Part shown: one piece after another, positions 11,840 through 24,349 of the stretch
How the letters are laid out: every line of letters begins with the position of its first letter
Position numbering within the stretch: the first letter of the stretch is position 1
Assembly (NCBI GenBank): GCA_016647705.1
Contig: JAENRU010000084.1
Location: 520,001 to 584,000 of the forward strand
Direction: 5' to 3'
Source: Eucommia ulmoides
Taxonomy: Eukaryota; Streptophyta; Magnoliopsida; Garryales; Eucommiaceae
Length of the DNA: 64,000 nt
The notes under the pieces: generated by a model
The model's database searches: none
What the model saw: the letters and a program-made list of their open reading frames with translations, nothing else
What the model was told of the DNA's origin: nothing
Position numbers and translations under genes: made by a program

Positions 11840-11840
11840 C
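11500..11840. repeat. TAAA, TA, TG and poly-A microsatellites
   Basis: A run of simple repeats: TAAA then TA at 11503-11542, TA/TG at 11680-11718, a poly-A block at 11721-11738 and TA at 11800-11836. It lies inside the LTR. The inverted copy at 63140-63240 has shorter arrays. Open frames here encode only repeated Ile/Tyr or Cys/Val and are not genes. Confidence 0.9.
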
Positions 11841-12738
11841 AAAAAGAAACAAAAATATGTGGGTTCGGGATATATAATAGGTAGATTTATTTAATTTGTG
11901 AAGAATTTAATTTAAAATAAAAAATTATATATTTTATTAAAATGATAATTCTTAGTATTTCGTTAACTAGTAAATATTATGAACAATTGATTAACATTAT
12001 TCTATAGATTAAATTTTGTAATTATAGTTATAAGTTAATATTGACATAAGAATCTGGGTGTTTAATATATAAATTTAATATTCGTACATCTAATAATTTT
12101 TGCTATATCTTGATGATATCTATAAATTTTCATATTATTCAGTGTGATTATATTCTGTTATGAGAAGTATTAACATATTTTACTATATATCAAAGTAATT
12201 TGACCAGTCGACTTAAATTCAATTGTTGTATCATAATGATATTTGTTGAGTTTTGTTATTGCTCATTATGTGGTTATGTTTACCTTCTGTTTTAAAAAAC
12301 TGTGTTTGATAAATATGCTTGTTCGATAAATTATTTTTATGTTATGAAGACAATACACCGATAAAATATTTTGTCGTAAGTACTCCGGTTAGAGACGGGT
12401 CCACTATTGGCGTTGGATAAGGTTAAAGGGTGGTGCTTCTTTTTAGGCAGTTGGGGTAGTTATTGGTAATCAGTGGTTTAAGCTTTTGTAGAGTTACAGA
12501 AAAGTTGGATAGGTACAGTTGAATTTTGAGTTAGTAAATTATAAAATTTATGTCAGTTGACTGTTAGTTGATATTTATCATTGGTTGGATAATAATAAGT
12601 TGATGTCATGTCTATTCTTACTTTATTTAACATAGAGGTACAGCGTAAGCGTGGTGGTGGAGTGATTTATCTTTTGCCTCTATTTCTCCGTAAGAATAAA
12701 AAAGAAAAACTGAGTGCGGCTCTGGGAAAGTGGGTACA

Positions 12739-12977
12739 CTTTTTGCTTGTTATAAATATAGGTAATTTCATCGTAAGATCGAATTCAAGGACATGATCCA
12801 GCCCGATAACTAATGATCGACTTTAGGCTTATGGAATCCCTACACAAACAAATCCACCGGTGGAATATCACGGAGATGCATATCTGATATACTGCCACTT
12901 TCAACTTCATATTTGCTTTGAGAAATTTTGGATTTTAGATTTTTTTTGTTTTCATATTTAGTATGTTTAACATGCAT

Positions 12978-13012
<35 letters not shown>

Positions 13013-14230
13013 AAACAAAATAAATAATGCCCCATACAAGCATATACTTAATGGGATCAGATGCATCACAAAAAATATGTAATAACCGTAGACATGTGTA
13101 TAAATGTCTTCTGATGATCATGCACTTTTAATTCAATTCAATTCGAGCCACTTAACAAAATCTAGGTTCACATGTAATTTAATTAAAATGCTAATAACGT
13201 TTATTTAATTTTTCTATACAACCAAACAAAACTAATTACATAGCTCAAACAATTTTAAGATCTGAATCAATTCCCAAAATTCACATATATAAGTAGATAA
13301 TATCAAATATATAAAATACACTTGATTATACCAATTAAGGAAGTTATGATTGGATAAATAAATTTTTGATTTATGAAAAATTAAAATTTATCTATTTAAT
13401 TAAAATAGTAACAATAATCCACTTATCCAATTAGGACCACTAATAATCTAAGTTTTAATTCTAATCAATATATATAGGGTTACACTTTCATCCCTAAACT
13501 TCAAATCAATCCATAGGACTATTGGCAATAAAAACCAAAAGATTGTGCTTGTTGAATATAATACTCAATCCAAACGTGAGAGATAACTTCTGGGACAATC
13601 ATGGGACAATCAAACGGTGATGAAGTACGGCGAAAAACAAATATGTCCGGCCAAGCATCAATTGAATCGTACATGTTAAATGCACCTGATCAGAGCACAC
13701 CTAATTGTCCAGCCGAGCATCAAACAAGTTGTGGATCTGGAATCGAACGATCTACAAGGCTAGGGTTTTCGCCTGCGATGAATTTCGAAGGAGGTGCAGT
13801 TAAATGCGGCAGAGCGGAAGTCGCTCTTGGATCTTGTGGGAAAGCTTCAAGCGCTCGATGAGGGAGTGCGACGAGGAGGTGACACGGAGGGGGAGGGTGT
13901 TCGTTGCCGGTGAAGCGACGGCGATGTAGACGGGAGAATTGGTGGGGACGGAAGAGATAATGTGTGTTTGGAACAGATGGTAGGGTTAAAATGAATAGGG
14001 GCAAATCGGTAATTTATCATGTACGATTTTTTTAAAATGAGACTAATCAGTTCAAAAAATGATTAGGATGAGAGTTTTATTTTATTTTTTTTTCAATTTT
14101 AACTAATTGGTATTTATTGGTATATGGAAATTTAAAACAGTACTTAGTGGTAATTCACAGCATAAAAACAATAGGAACTTTAAGGCCGGACGGCTTCTCA
14201 ATCATTCTACGTTTGTGTAGATATTGGTAA
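12739..14230. repeat. Flank segment E (left copy)
   Basis: An inverted copy of 60800-62235; its first 600 bp or so is also found inverted at 27747-28364. It contains a TG microsatellite near 12989-13010. Apart from the gene-like stretch at 13560-14004 it is AT-rich and I see no gene. Confidence 0.75.
13560..14004 (-). other. Unassigned gene-like fragment, left copy
   Basis: GC-richer than its surroundings. On the minus strand a 94-residue frame (14004-13720) is rich in Pro, Leu, Arg and Ser and contains NEHPPPPCHLLVALPHRALE. The paralog at 60995-61279 keeps the same length and most residues. The opposite strand is also open for 86 codons in both copies (13601-13861, 61398-61138), so openness alone does not choose a strand. 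The CT-rich lead-in favours minus, as for a first exon of a plant gene. I do not recognise a family. Confidence 0.35.
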
Positions 14231-15300
14231 TATATTTTGAGATTCTTTTAACTAATAATAGCAGTAATATATTTTGCGAATCGCGTTGTGACTGATTTTA
14301 GGGATATTGGATTGAGCAATTCATCATTTAAAGAAGAAAGATGTTTTAAGGGGATCAAATTCGTAATTTGATTGGAGTATTGAAATTACATATATAACTT
14401 AAAGTACAACATAGTGTTGAGAAATTTTAACAATTAATTAGTTTTTATTTTTTGACTTACTAATTTTTGTACCCACAAATATTGATCAAAATAAAAACAA
14501 ATGACAAAACAAAGTGGAAAGCACGAGTTTTTCGTGGAAAACCCGAAGGGGGATCCGACCGAAACTTCCTTTATTTCTTTCTTTTGAAAATCAAAGTGCA
14601 TAATTTGGTCAAATGTATTTCTGATTTGCATTATTATTGTTATTATTTTGGAGTGGACATGGTTATTTTTTGTTTTCTGGATCACAAATATTGGGGATAC
14701 ATGGTCAATTGAGATGATGAATTTTAATTAAATATTAATGAAGGTAAATGTTTGTATTTCCAAGTTGAATAATTCAAAAACAATTCATGTAGATTTCTTC
14801 TCCCCCGGTAACATGTTGACCTTGTTGTGGATGGGTATGAAACGAGAAAAACAGAGATATGTGTTGATATCTACTTGATTGAAAAAAAAAATCATTTTTT
14901 ATTCTGCAAATACCTAACCAATAATTGTGCTATTTAGAAAAACAAACTACTATAATATCAAGGAAAAAAAAAAAAGAAGCAAATTAAATATTTTTTCTTT
15001 CAAATTTGTCCCAAGAAGTCACATATATATTTCGTGATTCTTTAAACTAATAATATTATTAATATATGGAATTTTATTATTTTGACAATATATGAAATTT
15101 TATTATTGAGTCCTCTAGAGATATACAAATTATAAAATAGACCTATATTATTATAATAAAGTTTTTAGCCCTCATATGTGTTTTAGAGAATAATTTTTTG
15201 TTCTTTGACCATATATTTTTTTTCTTCATAATTTACATAAAATATACTCTGTAAAATATATGTGGCCGTGAACATTCATATTTTTATTTTCTTTTTTTAA
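14230..15300. repeat. Flank segment F (left copy)
   Basis: AT-rich, no gene seen. It corresponds in inverted orientation to about 59440-60780. The part at 14280-14420 is also related to the dispersed block near 21050-21190 (SNSSFK..RCFKG when translated). Homology to the right arm stops near 15300, where a private insert begins. Confidence 0.65.
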
Positions 15301-15599
15301 CTATCTATTTATAAATCACAACATATTTAGATTTTGAGACATTTTGAGATGTCGGATCGAATATCTGACGGTTGAGATTACATTTTGAGACATTTTGAGC
15401 CATTGGATCGAATATCTAACAGCCAAGATTGAATGATATCAAGAGATATTTTGAGCCGTCAGATTGGATTAGATCTAAGGGTCAAAGATTAAAATTTACC
15501 CAACCACCCTAAAACCTCAACACTTTTTTATAATTTTTACCCAAAATCTCGCCACCCCTTTACCCAAACAGCCCCGAAATCTCGCAATTTTCTCCCTAT

Positions 15600-17060
15600 T
15601 CTCGGATTATATTGAGTTCCTCTTCTACATACTCTCTCGGCCTTTACTCTCTCGCTTCTGGCTCTCTCATTCCTTCTCACGTCATCGCTCTCTCGACGAC
15701 CACCAATCCCCACCGATCAATTGAGCCTCGACGACCACTATCGTGCTCACTCTCTCACCCGTCTTCCTCTTCTTCAAAGGCCACCGCCGCCGCCACCGCC
15801 ACTGCCACTAAACTCCTTCACTGTTATCATTGAAGCCCAAACAGAAAGCAAGCAACAAAGATCAGTGAGCAGGTCGCCAAGAAACAACAGGTATGAATTT
15901 CTCTCTCTCTCACACACACACACGCATAGAGGTGGACAAGCCCTAATTCGATTCACCGAGTTGTAGATCAAAAACAGTTGTGGTTTCTTCATCTTTAGAA
16001 TGCATCTGTCCGGTATTCAGTTTGTTCTATCCATCGTTGACTCTGATTACATCGTTTCGTCTTCAATTTTTGTGTGCGTGGATTGTATGCTGTGTTCATA
16101 CTTCAATAATGCTCCAACTATTACTGTAATCAATTCTATAGAAAAGTGTTTGATTTGTTCATGTTATAGTTTGATCCAAGTTTTGAGATATTAAATTGTA
16201 TCTTTGTGAATGCTAATTAGGCAATTGTTAAATCTATTTAATCATTCCCCCTGTAACCTTCTTCTACGTTGTTTGCCACTGATTATCTCTCCTCCCCCTT
16301 CTTTTCTCAATGTCACAATAGGCTGTTCTTAAGCAGTTTGCTGTTGGACTCGGAGGTTGGGAAAATGTTGTTACAGATGAAGGTATTGAACCATTATCTT
16401 GAAGTGTGTTTGGATATGGAATTACATTGTTTCATTTGCAACTCCATTACTTGAGTAAATATTTCGAAATTCAATTTTTATTGATTTAATGTCATTTTAC
16501 AGCATCCCCGCCTCCCAAAATCCAAATTAAAAAATCCAAGAAATTTTAACTTGTGAATTTCAGAGATCCCATAATAGAATCAAATCTTCTCCCAAAATAC
16601 TTCACCCAAACACCTAAAATAATATGAATTTCTAATTATAATTTTTTATCTGTGTGTACTAATTATTGTTTTTCTATTTTACCTAAATGAGTTTTTTTTT
16701 GTCCCCAGAGGCTCAAGGTGAAACATGCTCGCGCTTTGGTACGATTATCTCTCTCTCTCTCTCTCTCTCTCTTTAACTCTCTTCCGCCGTCTCCCTTGAA
16801 ACCCTAACACTATTCTCCTTGAAATTGATTTTTGTTTCTGATTTAGGAAATAATAGCTTTCAAACTGAGCTTGATTTGGCTAAATCCATTTTTATTTGGA
16901 TCCAAACAGGGGCTTATGCTTGAGTTATGACTATCAAGAAGTCGTGACCACAAGCCGACACTAGATTGCTTCTTTTGTGTCAACTTTAATCAGCAAGAAG
17001 ATGCACAATCTCCAACGCCTTAAGGCCCAGCGCATCGATCTCAATTCTTGAGGTTTATTC
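15600..17060 (+). other. Transcript-leader-like region with possible small exons
   Basis: A CT-rich leader (15600-15800) is followed by coding-like sequence ending QQRSVSRSPRNNR at a GTATGA donor (about 15893). TCACAATAG at 16321 precedes about 60 bp encoding AVLKQFAVGLGGWENVV, ending in GTATTG. TTTGTCCCCAG at 16709 precedes another short block ending in GTACGA. The splice-like borders are real, but the joined peptide runs into a stop and I cannot assign it. It may be the 5' part of a chimeric transcript with the SR exons downstream, or unrelated. Confidence 0.3.
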
Positions 17061-17387
17061 TCTACACAAGTTCCTTATTTCAATTTCAAAACCCATGATT
17101 ATGCATATATCTATATATGCATATCTAATTTATGTATACTTTGCACCTAGGTGCAGATATTAATTTGTTGTATTATGAGGTTTCCCGTGACAGAGAGGGC
17201 ATGTCATGTAATTGGTTGTTGATCATCACCTCCTCTCTCTCTGTACTATTCTATATGAATGCTTTTGCTTGATCTTTCTGTATTCTATAATTTTGTATGA
17301 TGTTGATATTCAGGAACCTACTGTATGATATGAATGCTTTTGCTGATTGTTTCAGTTCCTCTCTTTCTTTTTAGTTCAATTTTGAAA

Positions 17388-18295
17388 GCTGACATTGTTT
17401 TTGCTGCTCATATTCGAAAATCAGATGACAGTGAATTCGAGAATCCTTGGACTAGATCTTACCTTCGGGTACTTCCACCAACCCTATTTCATCCCGAGAT
17501 CTTTAGGAATTGTTTGGTTTAGAACTCAGAGATCAATTTTCAAGTATTTTCTAATACAGATTTTTAAAATTGTAAAAACTTATTTGGTATGATTAGGATT
17601 TTTTCTTGAAAGAGGATCTTTATTAATAATATTTGAAAATTAAAAGTTGAAGTTATTTGATGTGAGTAGTTGAAAATTTTGAAAAGTGAAGAAAGAGTGC
17701 ATTGATGTGTGATTGATTGAAAATAGTTATAAATTTCTTTAAATTAATAAAAATTAAAAAAGTAATATGATTGATTGAGAAGTTGATGGTTAGCCAAAAA
17801 AATCCATGCAATTTTCAATCCTACTTGCAACCCAAGGATATAAAAAGAAAATCCATGAATGCTTTGTGTAACATACCGTTTGTATTATCTCGAACCAGAA
17901 AACAATTGTGCCAACTATGCACAAACATTCCCTAATTCATTCTGTTTTGTTTAGGTCTACTTATATATAATGCTGAACGACTGTTGAGTTTCCATTTTAA
18001 TGAGATTTTGCTAATGGATGTCTACATTTATATATAGGTTAGGTAAGGAAATATGAAGATAGTCCTTCAAGGAGTCGCAGCCATAGCCACAGCCTCAGTA
18101 GTAGGAGTAGAAGCAGAAGCAGGAGTCCAAAAAAGAATAGGGGGTAAGAGCAGATTTATTTTGGGGTTCATTTTCTCCTCTAAAAATATCTTTCCCAGTG
18201 TCTGATATATTTATTAGTTCTATTTCCAGCAAGTCACGATCTGTTTCTCGATCGCCATCAAGGTCTCCGTCTGCATCTCCTGTTAAATCATCCAG
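17388..18295 (+). pseudogene. SR splicing-factor fragment (SR34/SF2-like 3' exons)
   Basis: Three exons join in frame across GT-AG introns: 17388-17468, 18043-18143 and 18230-18295. The first encodes IRKSDDSEFENPWTRSYLR, the end of the second RRM of plant SF2/ASF-type SR proteins. The second continues VRKYEDSPSRSRSHSHS and an RS-rich run, and the third gives KSRSVSRSPSRSPSASPVK. In the family the RS domain binds partner splicing factors in the nucleus. No RRM1, and no more of RRM2 than its end, is visible in the 2 kb upstream, and no stop codon closes the frame after 18295. It is therefore a gene fragment, though its splice sites and frame are remarkably intact. Confidence 0.7.
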
Positions 18296-20724
18296 GTATA
18301 TTTGTATTGGTCAAGCCTATTATAGTTGTAGTTTTGATTTAGGGATTTGTATATTTTTTTCTTCAATTGGTAGTTCATTAGATACGTTGCCCATTCAGGT
18401 GGAACATGAAATGTTGTTCTAAATTCTGGTAACGCAGGGAGATTTTTTCTCCTTTTCCATGATTTTGTTCTCAATTCTCTAGAAACACAAATAGAAATCT
18501 AGGAATGGAAACAAAAATATGCGGAAAATGTGTTTCTGTTCTTTTCCCTGATACTTTTAAATTCTAGGAACAAAACAGGATTGTTCCTAGATTTGGTTTT
18601 CTATTCTAATTTTATTTTTTGTCACAGAAACTTAAATTTGAGAATAAAAACACTCTCCTTAACTCAATTCATCATTACCACATTAATTACCCATAATCTT
18701 TGATGAATTTGATGATTAGTTCTAAATTTTTTAAGCAAATCGGTGATGGTTATTTAATTTTATTATTGATTTAAATTTTCTATATGGATCTTCCCCGTTC
18801 AACTGTTTTCAATTGATTTCATACTTTATTTTGTCAATGATGGTTGAATTTTGTTTGTACGAGCAATTACTTTTATGGTTTGGGCATATTTTCTTGAGCA
18901 TTGGGGACCTTGAACTAGTTATGTCTTACCACACTATCAATGTCCTCACTTATGCCCCATTGTTCTGTTAATTTTTTTCGATTAGACGAATGAAATTCAC
19001 AATATTAATTCCTAAATAGTTATTTTTTATCAATTATTATGCAATTCACGATATGCATTTGATTGCCATGGATAAAAAAACACAACTACCATTCAATCCG
19101 AGGTAAAACTAAGATATTGTTGGCGTTTTTATTTTCATTTATAATGATGTATCCATTTTCAAGGACTATGGATTTATAATTTATTTAGATTTTGTTTAAT
19201 TTAAGTTATTTGATATGCGACATGAATTTTTTTATTTGGATTTGTGATTAAGTACTTGCTAATCATTTGTTTATTGTTTTTTTGTTATATAAAATTGGAG
19301 AATTAAAAAGTTTTACTGAATTCTTTTTGCCAATCATTTCTTTGCAATTTTTTTTTTTAAATGTTATGCGCTTGGACTAATTATGATTTAAAAATACTTC
19401 AACATTTAGATAGATAGATGTATATATATTAATGATTTATCTTATTTCTATTATGGATTTAGGTAGGTCGACAAAATAAGATGACGATAAATTGATGAGG
19501 GTACAATCATGAGGTAATTGCTTCATTTTAATTTAATTCAAGTTGTTCGCAATTTTATAGTAACTTATTTATTTGTAAAATTGACATGCATTGTGTTTGT
19601 CTATCATTGGCCAATATACATACATGTGACTTCCCAAACATTTCAAAATCTGATGAAGCTAATCTATAGTTTGACAATATATGTTTAAGGTAAGTTCTAT
19701 GAGCCTTGGATGGTGGGCTTAAGTGTCTTGGGTGGTGGTGTTATTTTATTAAGTTTATATTTATTTGTTATTGGTTGTTTTGTTATTAGTTGTGTTTGTC
19801 AAATTCATATCACAAAGTATGTATTATTATTCATTCATAATTTTTTTTGTGTTACTGTTCATTCGAAACTTTGGTGGTGTTTATTTTGTTTGTTATAGTC
19901 GTATTGGTTAATATCGTGTTTGGAAGTTATTGGTTGTGTTAATTTGAAAATAAGAGTTCAGAATTTGAAAATGTTGCATAAACAATGGGGGTTATGTCAA
20001 AATTTTTATATACAAGTTATTGGTTGTGTGGTTATTTTTGTGCTTATTTGGAAAAAAGAGTTGAAAATTTTACATACTTTGAAAATTTAAGTTACTTTTC
20101 ACACTAAAAAGTAAAAATACTTGGTGTTTGAAAAGTAATTGGATGTGGTTATTACTCTAATAAGACTAACCACCAATGCCAAGCTTAAAATATAATCTTG
20201 GTGGAAGTAACTCTTGGTCATTGTTGGTGTGGTTATCCTCATTTAGCTTAAAGGACTATAAAAAATTGGTGGTCTAGTTCAATCATCATCAATTGTTTTG
20301 GTTTCAAATTTCATTTGAATTAATTTTATATATTTCAAATTTTCATTCCATATTCTCAGCGATCACAATTTAGCATGAAGGGGAGTGGGCCGAATTAGTC
20401 AGTTGTTATTTTATCATTACGTCTCCATGATGGCTTCATGCCATACAATTAATCACTTAATCGCGGAGCAATATTGGTAAGCTTCAGTTGCACGGGATGT
20501 TGTGATAGAGTATTGCTTCTTTGTGATCGATTTTAGTTTTTCACTGTTGTTTAATTTTTATCTGATTGTGGGACCCGATTGTTCGCTATTATTGTTGTAT
20601 AATTGATTATTGATGTTCAATTGTTTTTTATGTACCAAAAAAAAAATATATATTCTCTACAAATAAATACTAATGAGATTTGGATTGGTAGTTGTATTAT
20701 TTTAATAGCCGAATATCTGTGTTA

Positions 20725-21496
20725 TTAAATGGAGGAAGCCAATGATGGCGATCAAGATGAAGACGGATGGTGGCAAGAGATGGGTTCGGTGGCTGTTCAG
20801 CTGAGAGTCGGAAAGAGGGAAGAATAAGCTAGGTTGAAAATGCAAAAATAAAATGGAGAATTAGGATTTCTGCCTATGTATGTAAGGGTAAATATGTCTA
20901 TTCAGTATCTCTCAAGGAGTAAAAATTGACCATGTTTTGTTGGAAGACTAAATAATAATTTTTTTAATAAAAAATCTATTGAGGAAAGAGAAACTAAAAA
21001 AAGGGATAAATAATAATAACCCTAATATATTTTGTGAACCATGTTTTATTAATTTTAGGGTTATTGGGGTGAGCAATTCATCATTTAAACTAGAAAGATG
21101 TTTTAAGGGAGATCAAGTTTGTAGTTTGATTGAAGTAATTAAATTACATATATTACCTAATGTGCAACATAGTAATGCATTAAACTAAAATTTAAACAAA
21201 ATTCAAACTTATATTATATTTTAATACTAAATTCAATTTGGAAGTACTAACATTATGTTAATTTTCACTTGTAAAGTATGGGTTAAAGTAAAGGGGAGTT
21301 TAGTTATACAAGGGATAGTAGAAGGGGTAAAAGGCAATTATCCCTCTAATCTTCCATTTTTATTTTTATTTCTTTTTGAAAGAAATGCAATTGACAAATG
21401 GATTAAGTCAAAATGCATGCGGCGGGGGTGGGTGTGGAACAAAGTTTAAAAAAATAGGCAACGGGTAAAAGGTAGACTAAATCTAGGATTGTTTTT
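20725..21496. repeat. Germin copy 1 upstream region (segment H)
   Basis: Corresponds to 57640-58397 in the right arm and, in part, to 35050-35612 in the middle block, both inverted. It includes an open frame of about 69 codons (20979-21188) that is also open and longer at 57935-58186. The LINE target seen in the middle block (CATATTTACC) is uninterrupted here near 20890-20905. No independent gene is convincing. Confidence 0.6.
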
Positions 21497-21508
21497 TGTA
21501 TAAATAGG
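21497..21508 (+). promoter_or_regulatory. TATA box, germin copy 1
   Basis: TGTATAAATAGG is identical to the TATA region of intact germin copy 2. In copy 1 it runs directly into coding sequence, because the leader and start codon have been deleted. Confidence 0.7.
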
Positions 21509-22924
21509 CTATATATGTCTTCGCGTTGGCATGTAAAATTGCCTACGCTTCTGACCCGAGTCCTCTGCAAGACTTTTGTGTTGCAATTGATGATCCCAAG
21601 AATGTTGGTAGGAATCTCATATTAATTTCCCTGTAAATTTGCAATTTTAATTTATTTTTTTCTATTTTAATTACTAAAAACCTGTTTGGTTGTCTAAATT
21701 ATTCAATTTAATGAATTATTTTATAATTATAAATTTATTTCTTTATTTCTTCATTTAGCTATCTTTGCATAAAATTTACATCTTGTTTATTTGAAATAAA
21801 GAGGCATACAGTTATTTTAGTTTATTAGAATTTTTAAACTATTTTTTATTTCAAATATACGAGAAAATATTATATAAGCTAATAGTAAGCTAAGTAATTT
21901 AAGTGTTTTTATTTTACCATCAAACATTAGTTTATGGCAATTCATGTATTGATTTATTGATTTTTTTTTTAAAAATAGTACAACAAATTGGTCCTTCCTG
22001 TACGACAAATTTATTTAGGTACTATTTTTTACCCCATACAAGACCATTAATTGTGAAATTGGTTTATTCTATAACTTCATTCCCAATGAAAAATGAAATA
22101 AATTATTTTGCTTAAGACGGTTGGGTCGTCAAAATTATCTTATTTTCGTGAATAACATTATTTTCATTAGTAGATTTCTATATTTCTCTATTCCCAAATT
22201 ATTTAATCAAAGTTAACATGACAATGACCATTTAAAACACCTAATCGTTAAACTATAGATGTAATAAGTCATTTTAAAGCAATGATACAAGTGACAACTA
22301 AAATCTTATGAGCAATATTATATATATGTATGTGTAATATATATTCTAAATGATTTTATATGTGTGTATGCAGTTTTCGTCAATGGGAAACTCTGCAAGA
22401 ATCCAATGCTTGTGAATGCCGGTGATTTCTCTTATTCGGGACTTGACAAACCTGGAAACATAAGTAACCGGGTTGGTTCAAATGTGACACCGGTAAATGT
22501 TCAACAAATCCCCAGACTAAACACTCTCGGCATCTCTTTTGCTCGCATTGACTTTGTACCCAACGGCCTCAACCCTCCCCACACACACCCTCGCGCCACA
22601 GAAATCCTCGTGGTCATGGAAGGTTCCCTCTATGTCGGCTTTGTCACCTCCAATTTGAATAACACTAACACCCTTTTTACCAAAGTCTTGAGAAAGGGAG
22701 ATGTCTTTGTTTTGCCAATAGGGCTCATCCACTTCCAATTCAATGTCGAAAAGACCAATGTAGTGGCTTTTGCTAGTCTAAGTAGCCAAAATTCAGGGGT
22801 CATAACCATTGCCAATGTTGTGTTTGAGTCGACACCCCCAATCTCTCCTTATGTTCTGACCAAGGCATTCCAAGTTGACAAGAACGTGATTGATGATCTT
22901 CAAGCACCCTTCCAAGGGAACTAG
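21509..22924 (+). pseudogene. Germin-like protein gene, copy 1, start codon deleted
   Basis: Exon 1 remnant 21509-21607 (donor GTAGGA), intron to 22373, exon 2 22374-22924 ending in TAG. Exon 2 is fully open and encodes the cupin barrel, with HTHPRATE and GLIHFQFN carrying all the Mn ligands. Relative to copy 2, about 90 bp is missing between the TATA box and the signal-peptide codons. The deleted part includes the leader, the ATG and the first codons. An in-frame TAG lies immediately upstream, and the nearby ATG (21515) is out of frame, so a secreted protein can no longer be made. GG at the junction suggests an end-joining deletion. Otherwise it is highly similar to copy 2, so the loss looks recent. 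Confidence 0.85.
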
Positions 22925-23860
22925 AGATGTTTTTGTTTTTTGATTTTTACAAAATATAAATAATTTGTGGTGTTATTTTAGTGCCCATAAAATATTAATT
23001 ATTACTACATATTTTGCTTCCAATGTGATCCCTCTTGGTGGTCTTGATGAGAAGTCTTCCTTAAATATATGTAAGGGTTTATTTTTTAAATGGATTTAAT
23101 TTTAAATTTCCTTTTTGAAGCCATTACTTCTGGATTAATAACTTCAAATTATTATTATTTTGGGAACAATCCTTGTACTATTTATTTGTGTCATGAACGA
23201 CAATGTCACATAGTATAAATGAATGTAAACATTGTTCTTCGTTATTTTTATAGAAAATCATGCCTTAATTTATTCCAAAGCTTATGTTAGAGTAGATATT
23301 TTTACATATGCTGTATCATGGAGTATGTGATCATTTGAATTTCGGAGTTAGTTAAATTCAAAAATTGAGCCTTTGGAAGAACCCGAACACACCTAGCAGA
23401 ATGATCCAAAACCAACTGAAGCAGCATGGGTGAAATTTAAAAGTTGCGAAGAAAGCTTATTGGGTCTACCTTATCCCTTCGAGTTGGACAAACGATTGTA
23501 GTCCTACAATCCCAACTGGATTGGGGTGATGATTGAAGGGAATTATGTTGACATGAATGCAATAGAATTTTTTAATTTTTTTTTCTAGGGATGTTGACCT
23601 TTTAGGTTCATGATAAATGGTTCGGGTGCTTAATTGACCCCTCACATTTGGAAGTCGACACATTTGGTCTTTCGTATTTTTATTTTCGTTCCAAATTGAC
23701 TCTTTTGTTAAGTCAACATTAACGGTTAACATGTAAGTAAGGGTATTTTGGTCATTTCAAATTAAAAATAATGATAATTTCATCCTTTTTATTCAAACTA
23801 ATTTATTAGGATCTATTTGTAAGTTATTCCGAATTTAGGGACCAACGTGTATTTTTCTTT
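22925..23860. other. Germin copy 1 downstream flank
   Basis: No gene is seen. The sequence matches, in inverted orientation, 55300-56172 (copy 3) and part of 32605-33470 (copy 2). It therefore belongs to the duplicated germin unit. Confidence 0.6.
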
Positions 23861-24310
23861 TTTCACAACATCATCTTTCCTGCATTTCTCCATTGTGTTC
23901 CTTCTCTCGACATCCATTTGCAACTCCGCCTCCCTCAACACCACCATCTTCGCTGCCTCCACTTACGCCGCTTGCGCCTCCCTTGCCCACCCCGCAAGAG
24001 ATTGATGAGGTGGTTGGGGGAAGGATCGCCATATAGGGTCAATGGCATATACTTTGGAGAGAGAGAAAGTTAGAGAGAGAGCGCAATGGAGTCGGCAATC
24101 AATCAATATTTTTGAGAGGAGTGGTATATATGTATGTTTGTATGTCTGTCTTTGGATTCACAAGTGAAGTAAATGAGCATTCAATGTGGAATGTATGTAT
24201 TTCTACAATTTATGGGTTTTGTTTGGTTTGCGTGGAACCATTTCTTCAGCTACATTCGCTTTCTTTTTGGTGTATGTTGTTTTTGCCCTGTTTTTGTGTA
24301 TCTGGGTTAG

Positions 24311-24349
<39 letters not shown>

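Larger units (their letters stand above)
9019..12738 (+). mobile_element. Downstream LTR, split by a CACTA element
   Basis: The LTR begins just after the polypurine tract (TATAAAGCCC, probably from TGTAAAGCCC) and ends near 12738. Without the 2,200-bp insertion at 9195-11394 and one copy of its 3-bp target duplication it is about 1,517 bp. The inverted copy at 62235-63715 is 1,481 bp and uninterrupted. It contains long TA and TG microsatellites. The Ty3/gypsy assignment rests on the PBS and PPT context, not on coding sequence. Confidence 0.75.
15300..20725. other. Private 5.4-kb insert carrying SR-gene sequence
   Basis: Paralogy with the right arm stops at about 15300 (right side about 59440) and resumes at about 20725 (right side about 58397). 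The right arm has a different 1.0-kb sequence between those points. Near 15330-15470 a motif like TTTTGAGACATTTTGAG and ATCGAATATCT recurs about three times. I looked for clear TIRs, LTRs or Helitron ends at the borders and could not establish any. From 18296 to 20725 it is AT-rich with no gene that I can support. Confidence 0.55.

Noticed and set aside
11602..11894. Open frames of 64-91 codons over TA/TG/poly-A microsatellites
   Set aside because: Low-complexity Ile/Tyr/Val/Cys/Lys strings without gene context.
18440..18690. Possible MITE with inverted AGAAACA/AATCTAGGAA-type arms
   Set aside because: The arms pair only imperfectly and I found neither clear terminal repeats nor a target duplication.
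15300..20725. Helitron or Pack-MULE carrying the SR exons
   Set aside because: I could not find a CTRR-hairpin end, matching terminal inverted repeats or a target duplication at the homology borders; left as an unexplained insert.
21515..21560. ATG at 21515 as a new start for germin copy 1
   Set aside because: It is out of frame with the germin reading frame, and an in-frame TAG lies directly upstream of the remnant exon.
22517..22815. Minus-strand open frames across germin copy 1 (and plus-strand frames at 33657-33878)
   Set aside because: They are the antisense of the conserved cupin exon and appear in each copy only because the sense strand is conserved.
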